From Chloroflexota bacterium (lineage in GTDB: Bacteria > Chloroflexota > Anaerolineae > Ardenticatenales > Ardenticatenaceae): a stretch of 20,444 bases of DNA. The DNA lies in contig DOUV01000636.1 of assembly GCA_003520455.1 (NCBI GenBank), positions 1 to 20,444 of the forward strand. Direction: 5' to 3'. Positions 7,305 through 14,609 of this stretch are shown piece by piece. The notes under the pieces are model-generated. The model did no database searches, was not told the origin of the DNA, and saw only the letters and a list, made by a program, of their open reading frames with translations. The stretch's first letter is position 1. Every line of letters begins with the position of its first letter. The position numbers and the translations under genes are program-made.

Positions 7305-8324
7305 GTGACACCAAAACAGGAGATCCTGCACGCCTTTCAACGGATCCCCAGCGGCCGGGCCCCAGCGACCACGTTCGGCCTCGGGATGTGGACCATCCGC
7401 CACTGGGGGAGCCAGTTTGGCCAGATCGTGGCCGATCCGAAGGCGTACGCGGAGATGATCGTCCGCACGAACGAGAAACTGCAGAGCCCCATGGTCTACG
7501 TTGGATCGGGGTTTAACAACTACCTGGCCGCGGCCATGGGCGGACGAATCAAAGAACGACCGTTGGGAGCGCCCGATCTCGAGGAACCGATCATCCGCCA
7601 GGGCGCCGACGAACTGGACGCGTTGAATCCCGATGGCATCGGGAACGATCCGGTGATTCAAGGCATCTGGGAGACCGCGCGCCTGGTCGCTGAGGCGATT
7701 GGCGACGAGGTTGTCGTGACAGTCACTGCCTGGGGACCCTTCACGCTGGCGGGGCAGCTCTACGGTGTAGAAGATTTCATGCGCGCCCTCTACAAGAAAA
7801 AGGGTGAAGTCCACAAGACCCTCGAGTTTGCCACCCGGTTGCTCAAATCCTTTTACCGCCCGCTGGTGGAAGCCAGGACCATCCCGGTCATAGCCGTCTC
7901 CGATCCCACTGCCTCTGGGGACCTGATCTCAGCCCGGGTGTTTCGCACCTTCTCGCAGCCCTACTTGCAAGATCTCATCCGGTGGGCGCACGGCTACGAT
8001 GTGAGCACATGGTTGCATATCTGCGGTGACACCACCGACAAGCTGGAGGACATCGCGGCGACGGGGGCTGATTGCTTCAGCCTCGACTACAAGGTCAACA
8101 TCGCGGCGGCGAGGGACCGGCTGGCCGGCCGGGTGTGCATCGCCGGAAACATCAACCCCGTGGCGGTGCTGAACCAGGGCACGCCGGACGATGTCCGCCA
8201 GGCTGGCCAGGCTTGTCTGGAGGCCGCCGGGAGCGGGGGCGGCTTCATTCTCACGGCCGGGTGCGATCTCCCGCCGACGGTGCCCGAGGAAAACCTGGTG
8301 GCAATGTTGGCGCTGGGCCGCTGA
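7305..8324 (+). CDS. MtaA/MtbA-type zinc methyltransferase (URO-D-like fold), first copy
   Basis: 339 residues, GTG start with AGAGAGG about 10 bases upstream. This is a TIM-barrel protein of the uroporphyrinogen decarboxylase superfamily, in the branch that transfers methyl groups between a corrinoid protein and a thiol or methylated substrate. The zinc site is visible as H238-x-C240 (LHICGDTT) and Cys320 (TAGCDLPP), the H-x-C...C arrangement of MtaA and MtbA. Also typical are the FSLDYKVNIAAAR segment, the GNINPVAVLNQGTPDDV segment and the conserved acidic/aromatic lead-in. In methanogens MtaA/MtbA methylate coenzyme M; in acetogens related proteins demethylate aryl methyl ethers or quaternary amines. 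The nearby phosphosulfolactate synthase cluster makes CoM a candidate acceptor. Which of the two copies is methyltransferase I and which II cannot be told from the sequence. Confidence 0.88.
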   Translation: MTPKQEILHAFQRIPSGRAPATTFGLGMWTIRHWGSQFGQIVADPKAYAEMIVRTNEKLQSPMVYVGSGFNNYLAAAMGGRIKERPLGAPDLEEPIIRQGADELDALNPDGIGNDPVIQGIWETARLVAEAIGDEVVVTVTAWGPFTLAGQLYGVEDFMRALYKKKGEVHKTLEFATRLLKSFYRPLVEARTIPVIAVSDPTASGDLISARVFRTFSQPYLQDLIRWAHGYDVSTWLHICGDTTDKLEDIAATGADCFSLDYKVNIAAARDRLAGRVCIAGNINPVAVLNQGTPDDVRQAGQACLEAAGSGGGFILTAGCDLPPTVPEENLVAMLALGR

Positions 8325-8343
8325 GGTTTTTTGTTCGGAAAGT

Positions 8344-8361
8344 CACCACCCAGGAGTGGTG
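8344..8361. promoter_or_regulatory. Perfect palindrome before the TrmB-like regulator, possible operator
   Basis: CACCAC (8344-8349), six bases, GTGGTG (8356-8361). It lies 20 bases after the methyltransferase stop and 24 bases before the regulator's start codon. No T tract follows. It could be an operator for autoregulation or simply part of an intercistronic hairpin. Confidence 0.3.
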
Positions 8362-8385
8362 TTATTCCGTCGGGGGAGTGAAAAA

Positions 8386-8799
8386 GTGACCGGCCAGATT
8401 CACCTGTGCGTGGAGAAACTGGCGACGTTAGACTTGAGCCGTTATGAGGCCGCCGTGTACGTGTCGCTTCTTCAACAGGGCGAGGCAACCGTCCTCGAAT
8501 TGGCCGATCTCTCCGGGGTTCCGCGGCAACGGGTGTACGATGTGCTGGATAGCCTGGGTGGCAAGGGGCTCTGCCGGCGGAAAGGCGAGCGTCCCCGCCG
8601 GTACGCAGTGATCGATCCCGAAACCGCCCTGCCTTCGTTGCTCGAGCGGCGCGTACGCCAGCAGAAAGTCGAGAACGAGCGCTACGCCCGGTTGATCGAG
8701 GAGTTGGTGGTCGAGTTACGGACGGTGCGCCCAGGTGTGCCCACAGGGGAGAGCCGGGTCCAGGCCGAGGGTCCGACCAGATTGGTTGGCGGCCTGTAG
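8386..8799 (+). CDS. Short TrmB-type HTH transcriptional regulator
   Basis: 137 residues. GTG 8386 is chosen because a GGGGGAGTG ribosome binding sequence lies 6-8 bases before it and the fold starts at this point. Residues ~10-80 form a winged helix of the TrmB kind: the helices LSRYEAAVYVSLLQQGEAT and VLELADLSGVPRQRVYDVL, then a wing with RKGERPRRYAVIDPE. The rest is a charged helix rich in Arg and Glu (likely coiled-coil dimerisation) and a short tail. It lacks the sugar-binding C-terminal domain of classical TrmB. It is inserted 61 bases after the first methyltransferase and is likely the local regulator of the methyltransferase genes; that is inferred from position only. Confidence 0.8.
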   Translation: MTGQIHLCVEKLATLDLSRYEAAVYVSLLQQGEATVLELADLSGVPRQRVYDVLDSLGGKGLCRRKGERPRRYAVIDPETALPSLLERRVRQQKVENERYARLIEELVVELRTVRPGVPTGESRVQAEGPTRLVGGL

Positions 8800-8835
8800 T
8801 CGCATGAATGTACCCGTCTCACGAAGCGAGCGGCT

Positions 8836-9141
8836 ATGCTCTTTGTGGTGATTGGCGACGCGAAACCGGACGTAACCCTGGAGCAGATTCGGGCGAATCG
8901 CCGGGCCTTTCTCGTCTGGGAGCGCGAAAGCGGCCTCGGCGACCGGTGCCAGACCCTGGCGCGCTACGAGGTGGTCGGGCAATCGCCCAAGCGAACATTT
9001 TGGATCATGCGAGCAGACGACCCGCAAGTGATTCACGATCTGCTCGAGTTCTTTGGGGATGTCTGGAACGTGCAGGCGTTCCCGGTGATCGAACGGTCCC
9101 TGGTCGACGTGACCCGTGCAGTGAAGGTGCGAAGTGACTGA
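8836..9141 (+). CDS. Small ferredoxin-like-fold protein, DUF3303-like
   Basis: 101 residues starting at ATG 8836 with a weak GCGAGCGG upstream. The pattern MLFVVIGDAKPD, a long helix with WERESGLG, a strand pair with RYEVVGQSPKRTFWIM, a helix and a final strand (VQAFPVIE) fits a dimeric alpha-beta barrel of the DUF3303 or muconolactone-isomerase-like type. No catalytic residues can be named. Its stop overlaps the GTG start of the next gene by 8 bases, so the two are probably co-translated. The location inside the methyltransferase block suggests an accessory role, but none is established. Confidence 0.6.
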   Translation: MLFVVIGDAKPDVTLEQIRANRRAFLVWERESGLGDRCQTLARYEVVGQSPKRTFWIMRADDPQVIHDLLEFFGDVWNVQAFPVIERSLVDVTRAVKVRSD

Positions 9142-9424
9142 GGTTCGAATTCTCTATTGGAAGGACATCCCCTATGGAGTGCGGGCCATCGACGGGGAGC
9201 GGCGCGTGACCCGCAAGCTGCCTCAAGCGTTCGAGGCGACCGTCGATGCGGCCGCGATGGCGGAGGGCGAGACGGAACAGAGCGCCTATCGCGCCGGCTT
9301 CCAGTGGGGGCCAGCACAGCAACGGGCGGATGATCCTGAGGCGGTGGCCGATGCGGTGGTGGGGGAACTCTGCCAGGCCTATCCCCGCGAGCGGTTGATC
9401 AAACTGGCTCGCCGGGAGGCTTGA
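9134..9424 (+). CDS. Virulence-factor-type small protein (PF13769-like) of corrinoid methyltransferase loci
   Basis: 96 residues, GTG start inside the end of the previous gene. The sequence begins with VRILYWKDIPYGVRA and continues with RRVTRKLPQAFEATVDAAAM, a long helical centre with QSAYRAGFQWGPA and a C-terminal helix with YPRERLIKLARRE. This is the pattern of the family labelled 'virulence factor' (PF13769), whose name is misleading. From memory, such proteins often occur beside corrinoid-dependent methyltransferase and one-carbon genes in bacteria. The molecular function is not known. Its neighbours here fit that association. Confidence 0.7.
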   Translation: MTEVRILYWKDIPYGVRAIDGERRVTRKLPQAFEATVDAAAMAEGETEQSAYRAGFQWGPAQQRADDPEAVADAVVGELCQAYPRERLIKLARREA

Positions 9425-9425
9425 G

Positions 9426-9646
9426 ATGGAAGCGCGCGGCGACGATCTGAACCGTGGCGGGAGGTCATCGAGCGGCGGATGCAGGCGTGCCGCGTTGTCC
9501 TGGAGAGCCCGGAACCGGAGGAGCGGCTCGCGGAGTTGGTCCGGACCGTGGAGGGGCACTGCCCGGTTCTGAACATCCTCACCCGGCCCGTCGAAGTGGT
9601 GGACGAGGTCGTGTATCGGCGGGGGGAGCAAGATGGCGCGAGCTGA
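9426..9646 (+). pseudogene. Frameshifted small gene, OsmC C-terminal-half-like
   Basis: An ATG at 9426 one base after the previous stop starts a plausible protein (MEARGDDL), but this phase loses coding character and stops near 9575. In another phase, from about 9449, a well-formed protein string runs to the stop at 9644-9646. It begins EPWREVIERRMQACRVVL and ends with VEGHCPVLNILTRPVEV. One inserted base near 9449 would join the two into about 73 residues. The end resembles the last helix and strands of OsmC proteins, including the second cysteine motif (HCPV). The N-terminal half of OsmC is absent. Without the frameshift, ATG 9479 gives 55 residues. A one-base deletion in the genome or an assembly error are both possible. 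The end overlaps the next gene. Confidence 0.5.
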
Positions 9647-9974
9647 AGTTGACGCCGGGGCGTGCGGGTACAGCGCCGTGATCACGGTACGCCAGATCTC
9701 CAAAGATAGCGTCCAGGTGCAGATCGAGAGCGCCTGTGAGATGCTCACCGCCATGAATGAGGAGCTGGCCGCCCTGAAGTGGCGCGGGAAAGACCACCAG
9801 GTCTTTCGGCGAATTCCCGAGTCGGCCATCTACAGATGTGCGAGCTGCCACATTCGCCACACCGGCTGCCCGGTCCCTGGGGCCATCATCAAAGCGATCG
9901 AGGTGGAAGTGGGTGCGGCGGTGCCACGCGATGTTACTATCCGGATCTCCAAAGATGGCGAGAACCGAATCTAA
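9633..9974 (+). CDS. Small Cys/His-rich protein, DUF6951-like, candidate metal-binding
   Basis: 113 residues, ATG with GGGGGAG 5-12 bases before it. Residues 1-35 give alternating strands with Cys11 and Cys35. A helix follows, then a cluster C69-x2-C72-H73-x2-H76-x2-C79 followed by PVPGAIIKAIEVEVG and a last strand. The cluster looks able to hold a metal ion or an iron-sulfur centre. The GCPVPGAIIKAIEVxxGxAxPxDV end is, as far as I recall, shared with a small uncharacterised family (DUF6951); I am not certain of the number. It overlaps the frameshifted gene and ends 185 bases before the RACE activator. Its job in corrinoid metabolism, if any, is unknown. Confidence 0.65.
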   Translation: MARAEVDAGACGYSAVITVRQISKDSVQVQIESACEMLTAMNEELAALKWRGKDHQVFRRIPESAIYRCASCHIRHTGCPVPGAIIKAIEVEVGAAVPRDVTIRISKDGENRI

Positions 9975-10043
9975 GCGGTCAAAGGCAGAAGCAGGCGTGC
10001 TGAGGGAACGAGGACCAGGGGAACAGAAAGAGGGTTCCTCTCG

Positions 10044-10064
10044 GCGCTTCATCAAAGGAAGCGC
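10044..10064 (+). other. Hairpin in the gap before the RACE gene
   Basis: GCGCTTC (10044-10050) and GAAGCGC (10058-10064) form a perfect seven-bp stem with a seven-base loop, about 70 bases after the previous gene. No T tract follows. It may be an intercistronic structure that changes the ratio of the activator to the small proteins. Confidence 0.3.
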
Positions 10065-10159
10065 TCACATTGGAGTCCGGTGGGCCGGGTAGGCGAGGGT
10101 CGTGCCGGGGCCTTCCCTATCCACACGATCCCAGGAAGAGCGAAGGAAGAAAAGAACGC

Positions 10160-12523
10160 ATGACGGAGAAGGCGAAACACCTGGTCATTTTTCAGCCGTC
10201 CGGGAGCCGGGGCGCGGTGGAAGAGGGCACGCTGCTCCTCGAAGCGGCCCGGCAGTTGGGAGTCGAGATTGAGGCGACATGTGGCGGACGGCTCATGTGC
10301 TCGAAGTGCCGGGTGCGGATTGAAGAAGGCTTCTTCGAGCGCTTCGGCATCGACTCCGGCATGGACCATCTCAACCTGGTGCTGGAGAAAGAGAAAGAGT
10401 TCTTTGCTTCACGCGGTCTGGTTGAGCCCAATTGGCGCCAGTCCTGCCAGGCCGAGGTCCACGGCCCGGTGGTCGTCTTCGTACCCGAGGAGAGCCGGGC
10501 CGTCAGGCAGGTGGTGCGGAAATCGGCCCGGGAACTGAAGATCCCCATCAAAGCGGCCGTGCGGCGCTACTACGTCGAGATGGACGCGGCGACGTTGCAC
10601 GATCCAACCGGCGATTGGGAGCGGCTTCAGGTGGCCCTCGCAGCCGAGCACGGGCTGGAGAATCTCACCGTCGACTACTACACCCTGGTGGATCTGCAGC
10701 GAGCGGTCCGTGACGGGGACTGGAAAGTCACCGTGCATATCTGGATGGGGTGCGAAGTCATCAAGGTCGACCCAGGCTTCACCGAGTATGGTCTGGGCCT
10801 CGCGGTGGACGTCGGCACAACGACGGTGGCGGGGTATCTGTGTGACCTGGACACGGGCGTGGTGCTCGGCACCGCTTCGATGATGAACCCGCAGACCTCG
10901 TACGGCGACGATGTCATGGCCCGCATCACCTACGCCATGACTCAGGAGGGTGGCCTCCAGCGACTCCATGCGGCGATTCTAGAAGGCTTGAACGAGATCG
11001 TGAGCCAGGTCTGCGAGGTATCCGGTTTCCAGCCCACGGAGATTGTGGAAGCGGTCCTGGTGGGCAACACCTGTATGGATCACATCTTCCTGAACATCCA
11101 TCCCAGGTACGTCGGGCTCTCGCCCTTCTCCCCGGCCATCCACCACTCGGTGGATCTGAAGGCACGGGACTTTGGGCTGAAGATCCATCCCTCCGGGAAC
11201 GTCCACGTGTTGCCCAACGAGGCCGGTTTTGTGGGGGCCGACAATGTGGCGTGCATCATCGCCGAGGAACCCCACAAACAGGACGAGATCATGCTCCTGA
11301 TCGACATCGGGACGAACGGCGAGATGGTGCTGGGGAACAGCGAGAAGCTCATCTCGGCCTCGGTACCCACCGGTCCGGCCTTCGAGGGCGCCCAAATCAG
11401 GTACGGGATGCGCGCCGCCGATGGGGCCATCGAAAAGATCGAGATCGATCCCGCCAGCTGGAACGTGCGCTTCAGAGTCATCGGGCAGGAGGCCTGGAGC
11501 GACGAACTGCCGCCGGAAGAGGTCAAGGCGCGCGGTATTTGCGGCTCCGGGATCATCGATTTGGGGTGGGAGCTCTCCAAAGCCGGCGTGGTTGACCAGT
11601 CGGGGCGCTTCAGCAAGGAGGGCCATCACCCCCGGCTGCGCGGAGAGCAGGAGCGGCGCGAGTTCGTGATCGCCTGGGCCCACGAGACGGCCATCGGGCG
11701 GGATATCACCTTCGACGTCAACGACGTGCGCGCCCTGCAGCTGGCCAAGGCGGCGATGTACTCGGCCGCCAAAATCATGATGCGCCGACGGGGGGTCGAG
11801 CGCCTGGACAAGGTGGTGCTGGCCGGTGCCTTCGGCAGCTACATTGACAAGGTCAAAGCGATGGCCAGCGGGTTGTTTCCGGATTGCGAGTTCAACAGTG
11901 TCTACGCGGTGGGCAATGCCGCCGGCGACGGCGCGCGCATCGCGCTGTTGAACATTGATAAGCGCGCGGAAGCCAACGAGGTGGCCCGGCACGTCGAGTA
12001 CGTGGAGTTGACCGTCGAACCGGATTTCGAGAAGCAGTTCGCGGCCGCCATGCACTTCCCCCACATGCACGATGCCTTTCCGCACCTCGACCGGCTCTGG
12101 GACAAGGCGCGCCGCGATTGTAACCTGCGACTGCTCCGCAATGTGGGGCCGCTCGCGGACCTGCCCGATGCGGTGTTGCGCAAACTGGCTGCGGTGGTGG
12201 AGGAGCAGCGGTATCGCAAGAACCGCCGCATCTTTGAGCAAGGTGGTGAACCCCAAGCGTTGTACATCGTCCGGGAGGGACAGGTAACCCTGCTCGCGAA
12301 GCGAAATGGTGCCGAGGAGGTGGTCGCTCAGATCAACGAGGGGGCGATGTTTGGTGGTCGCGCATTCCTCGATGGCGCGAGCCATGCCATCTCCGCTCGC
12401 TCAAACACCCTGAATACCCGAGTGCTGGCGATCCCAGCGCTGGTCCTCCGGCCGCTGCTGGCTGAACTGCCGCATCTCCACTCACGAATCGCGGAGTACT
12501 CATTTGACGAGGAGGTAGTTTGA
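10160..12523 (+). CDS. RACE-type reductive activator of corrinoid proteins fused to a cyclic-nucleotide-binding-like domain
   Basis: 787 residues; ATG 10160 with GGAAGA upstream fits the start of the ferredoxin domain better than an earlier in-frame codon at 10070. Residues 1-115 form a [2Fe-2S] ferredoxin domain with Cys41, Cys47, Cys50 and Cys96. Residues ~210-640 are the actin/ASKHA-like DUF4445 core, with GLAVDVGTTTVAG, LVGNTCMDHIF, LLIDIGTNGEMV, GICGSGIIDLG and VVLAGAFGSYID motifs. Proteins like this (RamA and the RACE group) use ATP to reduce cob(II)alamin back to cob(I)alamin. After the usual end of the family, residues ~655-785 are a cNMP-binding fold (NLRLLRNVGPLADL, FEQGGEPQALYIVREGQV). 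Its phosphate-binding cassette reads F731-G-G-R-A-F with a later S-H-A-I-S; the usual FGE Glu and the PRAAT-type Arg are missing, so cAMP binding is doubtful. The stop overlaps the next gene's ATG by one base. Confidence 0.9.
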   Translation: MTEKAKHLVIFQPSGSRGAVEEGTLLLEAARQLGVEIEATCGGRLMCSKCRVRIEEGFFERFGIDSGMDHLNLVLEKEKEFFASRGLVEPNWRQSCQAEVHGPVVVFVPEESRAVRQVVRKSARELKIPIKAAVRRYYVEMDAATLHDPTGDWERLQVALAAEHGLENLTVDYYTLVDLQRAVRDGDWKVTVHIWMGCEVIKVDPGFTEYGLGLAVDVGTTTVAGYLCDLDTGVVLGTASMMNPQTSYGDDVMARITYAMTQEGGLQRLHAAILEGLNEIVSQVCEVSGFQPTEIVEAVLVGNTCMDHIFLNIHPRYVGLSPFSPAIHHSVDLKARDFGLKIHPSGNVHVLPNEAGFVGADNVACIIAEEPHKQDEIMLLIDIGTNGEMVLGNSEKLISASVPTGPAFEGAQIRYGMRAADGAIEKIEIDPASWNVRFRVIGQEAWSDELPPEEVKARGICGSGIIDLGWELSKAGVVDQSGRFSKEGHHPRLRGEQERREFVIAWAHETAIGRDITFDVNDVRALQLAKAAMYSAAKIMMRRRGVERLDKVVLAGAFGSYIDKVKAMASGLFPDCEFNSVYAVGNAAGDGARIALLNIDKRAEANEVARHVEYVELTVEPDFEKQFAAAMHFPHMHDAFPHLDRLWDKARRDCNLRLLRNVGPLADLPDAVLRKLAAVVEEQRYRKNRRIFEQGGEPQALYIVREGQVTLLAKRNGAEEVVAQINEGAMFGGRAFLDGASHAISARSNTLNTRVLAIPALVLRPLLAELPHLHSRIAEYSFDEEVV

Positions 12524-13557
12524 TGGCTCGTAACTCGCGCGAGCAGGTTCTTCGGTTGTTGCGGGGAGAGAAGATCGACTACGTGCCCAATTTCAGCGGG
12601 ATGGGCAGTATCACCCTGCACGGGCTCAAACAACTCGGCTATCGCTTCAACGAGGTCCACGTCGATGCGCGCAAGATGGCCGATGCGGCGGCCTCGACGC
12701 ACCGCCACTTCGGCTTCGAGAGCGCGATCGTACCCTTCGACATGGGTGTCGAGGCCGAGGCGCTGGGTGCCGAGGTCAAATATTACGACAAAAAGGATGA
12801 GGACCAGATCATCTACCCGGTCATGTCGAAGAAACTGGCGGAGACAGTGGACGAGCTGGAAATTCGAATTCCGGAAAACCTGGCCGAGGCCGGGCGGATC
12901 CCGGTCGTGCTCGAGGCGCTCCGCATCCTCAAGCGCGAGGTGGGGGATGATGTAGCCGTTGGCTCGTGGGTACTGGGTCCATTCACCGAGTTGGGTCAGG
13001 TGGTGAACCTGGAAAATCTGCTGAAGATGAGTTTCAAGAAGCAGGCCCTGGTGCACAAGCTTCTGGACGACATGGTCGAGTATCTGTCCAGCCTCGTGGC
13101 CCTCTACGTTGAAGCCGGCGCCGACTTCATCACCGTCCGTGAGATGGGCGCCACCAGCAGTATTTTGAGCCCGCGCATGTTCGAGAAGTTGGTGCTGCCT
13201 CACCTGCAAGAGTTGTTCGGCCGGATCACAGTGCCCACCGTGCTCCACATCTGTGGAAACACCAATCCCATCATTCATCTGATGGCCCGGAGTGCTGCCA
13301 ACGCGCTGAGCGTTGACCAGCTCAACGACCTGGCTCGGACGCGCCAGGAGTTGGGCGATGTCGTGTTGCTGGGCAACTACAACGCCTTCGACACGTTGTG
13401 CAACGGCGCGCCGGCTGATGTCGAGCAGACCATCAAGGAGGCTATCGAGCGCGGGGCTGATGGCATCTGGCCAGGGTGCGACATATGGCCCACCGTTCCG
13501 GCCGAGAACATGCAGGCCATGATGGAAGCCACCCGCCGTTACGGCCTGCGGCCATAG
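12523..13557 (+). CDS. MtaA/MtbA-type zinc methyltransferase (URO-D-like fold), second copy
   Basis: 344 residues. ATG 12523 has GAGGAGG (12509-12514) at nine bases and shares its A with the upstream stop; a TTG one codon earlier is less likely. It has the same fold and zinc motif as the copy at 7305: H242-x-C244 (LHICGNTN) and Cys319 (WPGCDIWP), with a SVDQLNDLARTR segment between them. Overall similarity to the first copy is moderate and their N-terminal halves differ, which suggests different partners, such as a substrate:corrinoid transferase versus a corrinoid:acceptor transferase. It is directly followed by the corrinoid protein gene (47-base gap) and preceded by the activator, a typical layout for a methyltransferase module. 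The substrate is unknown; methanol, methylamines, glycine betaine and aryl methyl ethers are all used by relatives. Confidence 0.88.
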   Translation: MARNSREQVLRLLRGEKIDYVPNFSGMGSITLHGLKQLGYRFNEVHVDARKMADAAASTHRHFGFESAIVPFDMGVEAEALGAEVKYYDKKDEDQIIYPVMSKKLAETVDELEIRIPENLAEAGRIPVVLEALRILKREVGDDVAVGSWVLGPFTELGQVVNLENLLKMSFKKQALVHKLLDDMVEYLSSLVALYVEAGADFITVREMGATSSILSPRMFEKLVLPHLQELFGRITVPTVLHICGNTNPIIHLMARSAANALSVDQLNDLARTRQELGDVVLLGNYNAFDTLCNGAPADVEQTIKEAIERGADGIWPGCDIWPTVPAENMQAMMEATRRYGLRP

Positions 13558-13604
13558 GGGCGCCCCGCCAACGGACACTGATACCGGACAAAAGGAGAAC
13601 TCTC

Positions 13605-14336
13605 ATGGCAACGTCCGAGCAGGAACAGGAAATTGTGGAGCAACTGAAGAACGGAGTCATCGAATTCGATGAGGACGCTGTCGTCGCGGCGGCCAACGAA
13701 GCCCTGGAATCCGGCATGGACGCCTACAAGGCGGTTATGGACGGGCTGGCAGCCGGAATGGATGTGGTCGGCGGCTACTTCGCCAGCGGCGAGTACTTCG
13801 TGCCCGAGGTGCTCATGTGTGCCGATGCCCTCTACGCGGGGTTGAACATCTTGAAGCCCCAGATCAAGTTGGACCCCACGCAGCAGGTGAAGGGCTCGGT
13901 AGTCATCGGTACCGTCGAGGGCGACGTTCACGACATCGGCAAGAACCTGGTGAAGATGATGTTTGAGGTCGCCGGCTTCACAGTGTACGATCTGGGGCGT
14001 GACGTGCCCCTCGAGCAGTTTGTCGACACGTACCTGAACACCGATTCCGACATCATCTGTATGAGCGCCATGATGACCACGACTATGATCGGCATGCCCG
14101 TCGTGATTGAGAAGGTCCGGGCGAAAAACCCGAACGCCAAGATCATGATCGGTGGGGCGCCCATCAACGAGGACGTCGCCCGCAAGTGGGGCGCCGATGC
14201 GACCAGCAAGGACGCCCCGAATGCGCTCCAGGAAGCGCTCAACATGATGGGCGTCCTGCGCGCCCTGGGCGACCAATTCCACTCCGGCCGCGTCCAGAAA
14301 GAATGGGGCGCTGATGGTCTGATGGAGCCCAAGTAA
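13605..14336 (+). CDS. Corrinoid (cobalamin-binding) methyl carrier protein
   Basis: 243 residues, ATG with AAAGGAG about 10 bases upstream. The N-terminal helical bundle (~1-90) and a Rossmann-like B12 domain (~92-215) are the standard layout of MtaC/MtbC/MttC proteins. The cobalt-ligand motif is seen as D107-x-H109-x-x-G112 in VEGDVHDIGKNLV, with later conserved segments SAMMTTTM and MIGGAPI. The protein carries the methyl group on cobalt between the two methyltransferases. It is the last gene of the methyltransferase run before a 270-base gap. A C-terminal tail (~215-243) with charged residues extends past the usual fold end. The family is clear; the methyl donor is not. Confidence 0.93.
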   Translation: MATSEQEQEIVEQLKNGVIEFDEDAVVAAANEALESGMDAYKAVMDGLAAGMDVVGGYFASGEYFVPEVLMCADALYAGLNILKPQIKLDPTQQVKGSVVIGTVEGDVHDIGKNLVKMMFEVAGFTVYDLGRDVPLEQFVDTYLNTDSDIICMSAMMTTTMIGMPVVIEKVRAKNPNAKIMIGGAPINEDVARKWGADATSKDAPNALQEALNMMGVLRALGDQFHSGRVQKEWGADGLMEPK

Positions 14337-14478
14337 GGTGCGGAGCCGGTTTCACGCGGGCTCGTAGGGCCTGTTCTTCGCTGCCGGCATGAGAGAGTGG
14401 AGATGAGCGGTGGCACTTCCCGTTCTCGAGTTCGATCTGAAAACGGCCGGTGCGCTCCAGGCGCCCGTCTCCGATCTG

Positions 14479-14566
14479 GACTCAAGGGGTGATGTATTTA
14501 TAACTCTATAAAAGTGGTGTGTACACAGCACTTTTATAGAAAGTGAGATACACCATCGACTCAAGG
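14479..14566. mobile_element. 70-bp palindromic element flanked by 9-bp direct repeats (MITE-like) or large operator
   Basis: The core is a perfect 12-bp inverted repeat, TCTATAAAAGTG (14505-14516) and CACTTTTATAGA (14529-14540). The 12-base spacer is itself nearly palindromic (5 of 6 pairs). The 17-base flanks (14488-14504 and 14541-14557) pair at 9 of 17 positions, with 9 of the outer 12 matching. Overall 26 of 35 position pairs are complementary. The 70-bp unit is bordered exactly by two perfect GACTCAAGG copies (14479-14487 and 14558-14566), as in a target-site duplication. It is AT-rich in GC-rich DNA and contains no ORF. It lies 44 bases before the adenosyltransferase start. Confidence 0.5.
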
Positions 14567-14609
14567 CATGGCGCACGACCAATGATACCACGGACGTAGG
14601 AGGACCCCG

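Noticed and set aside
7305..8324. Heme biosynthesis uroporphyrinogen decarboxylase (hemE)
   Set aside because: The H-x-C...C zinc ligands and the neighbouring corrinoid protein and activator fit the methyltransferase branch of the family.
10979..12385. Long minus-strand ORF of 468 codons opposite the RACE gene
   Set aside because: It is the antisense shadow of a strongly supported protein; its His/Leu/Gly-rich composition is typical of reverse frames in GC-rich genes.
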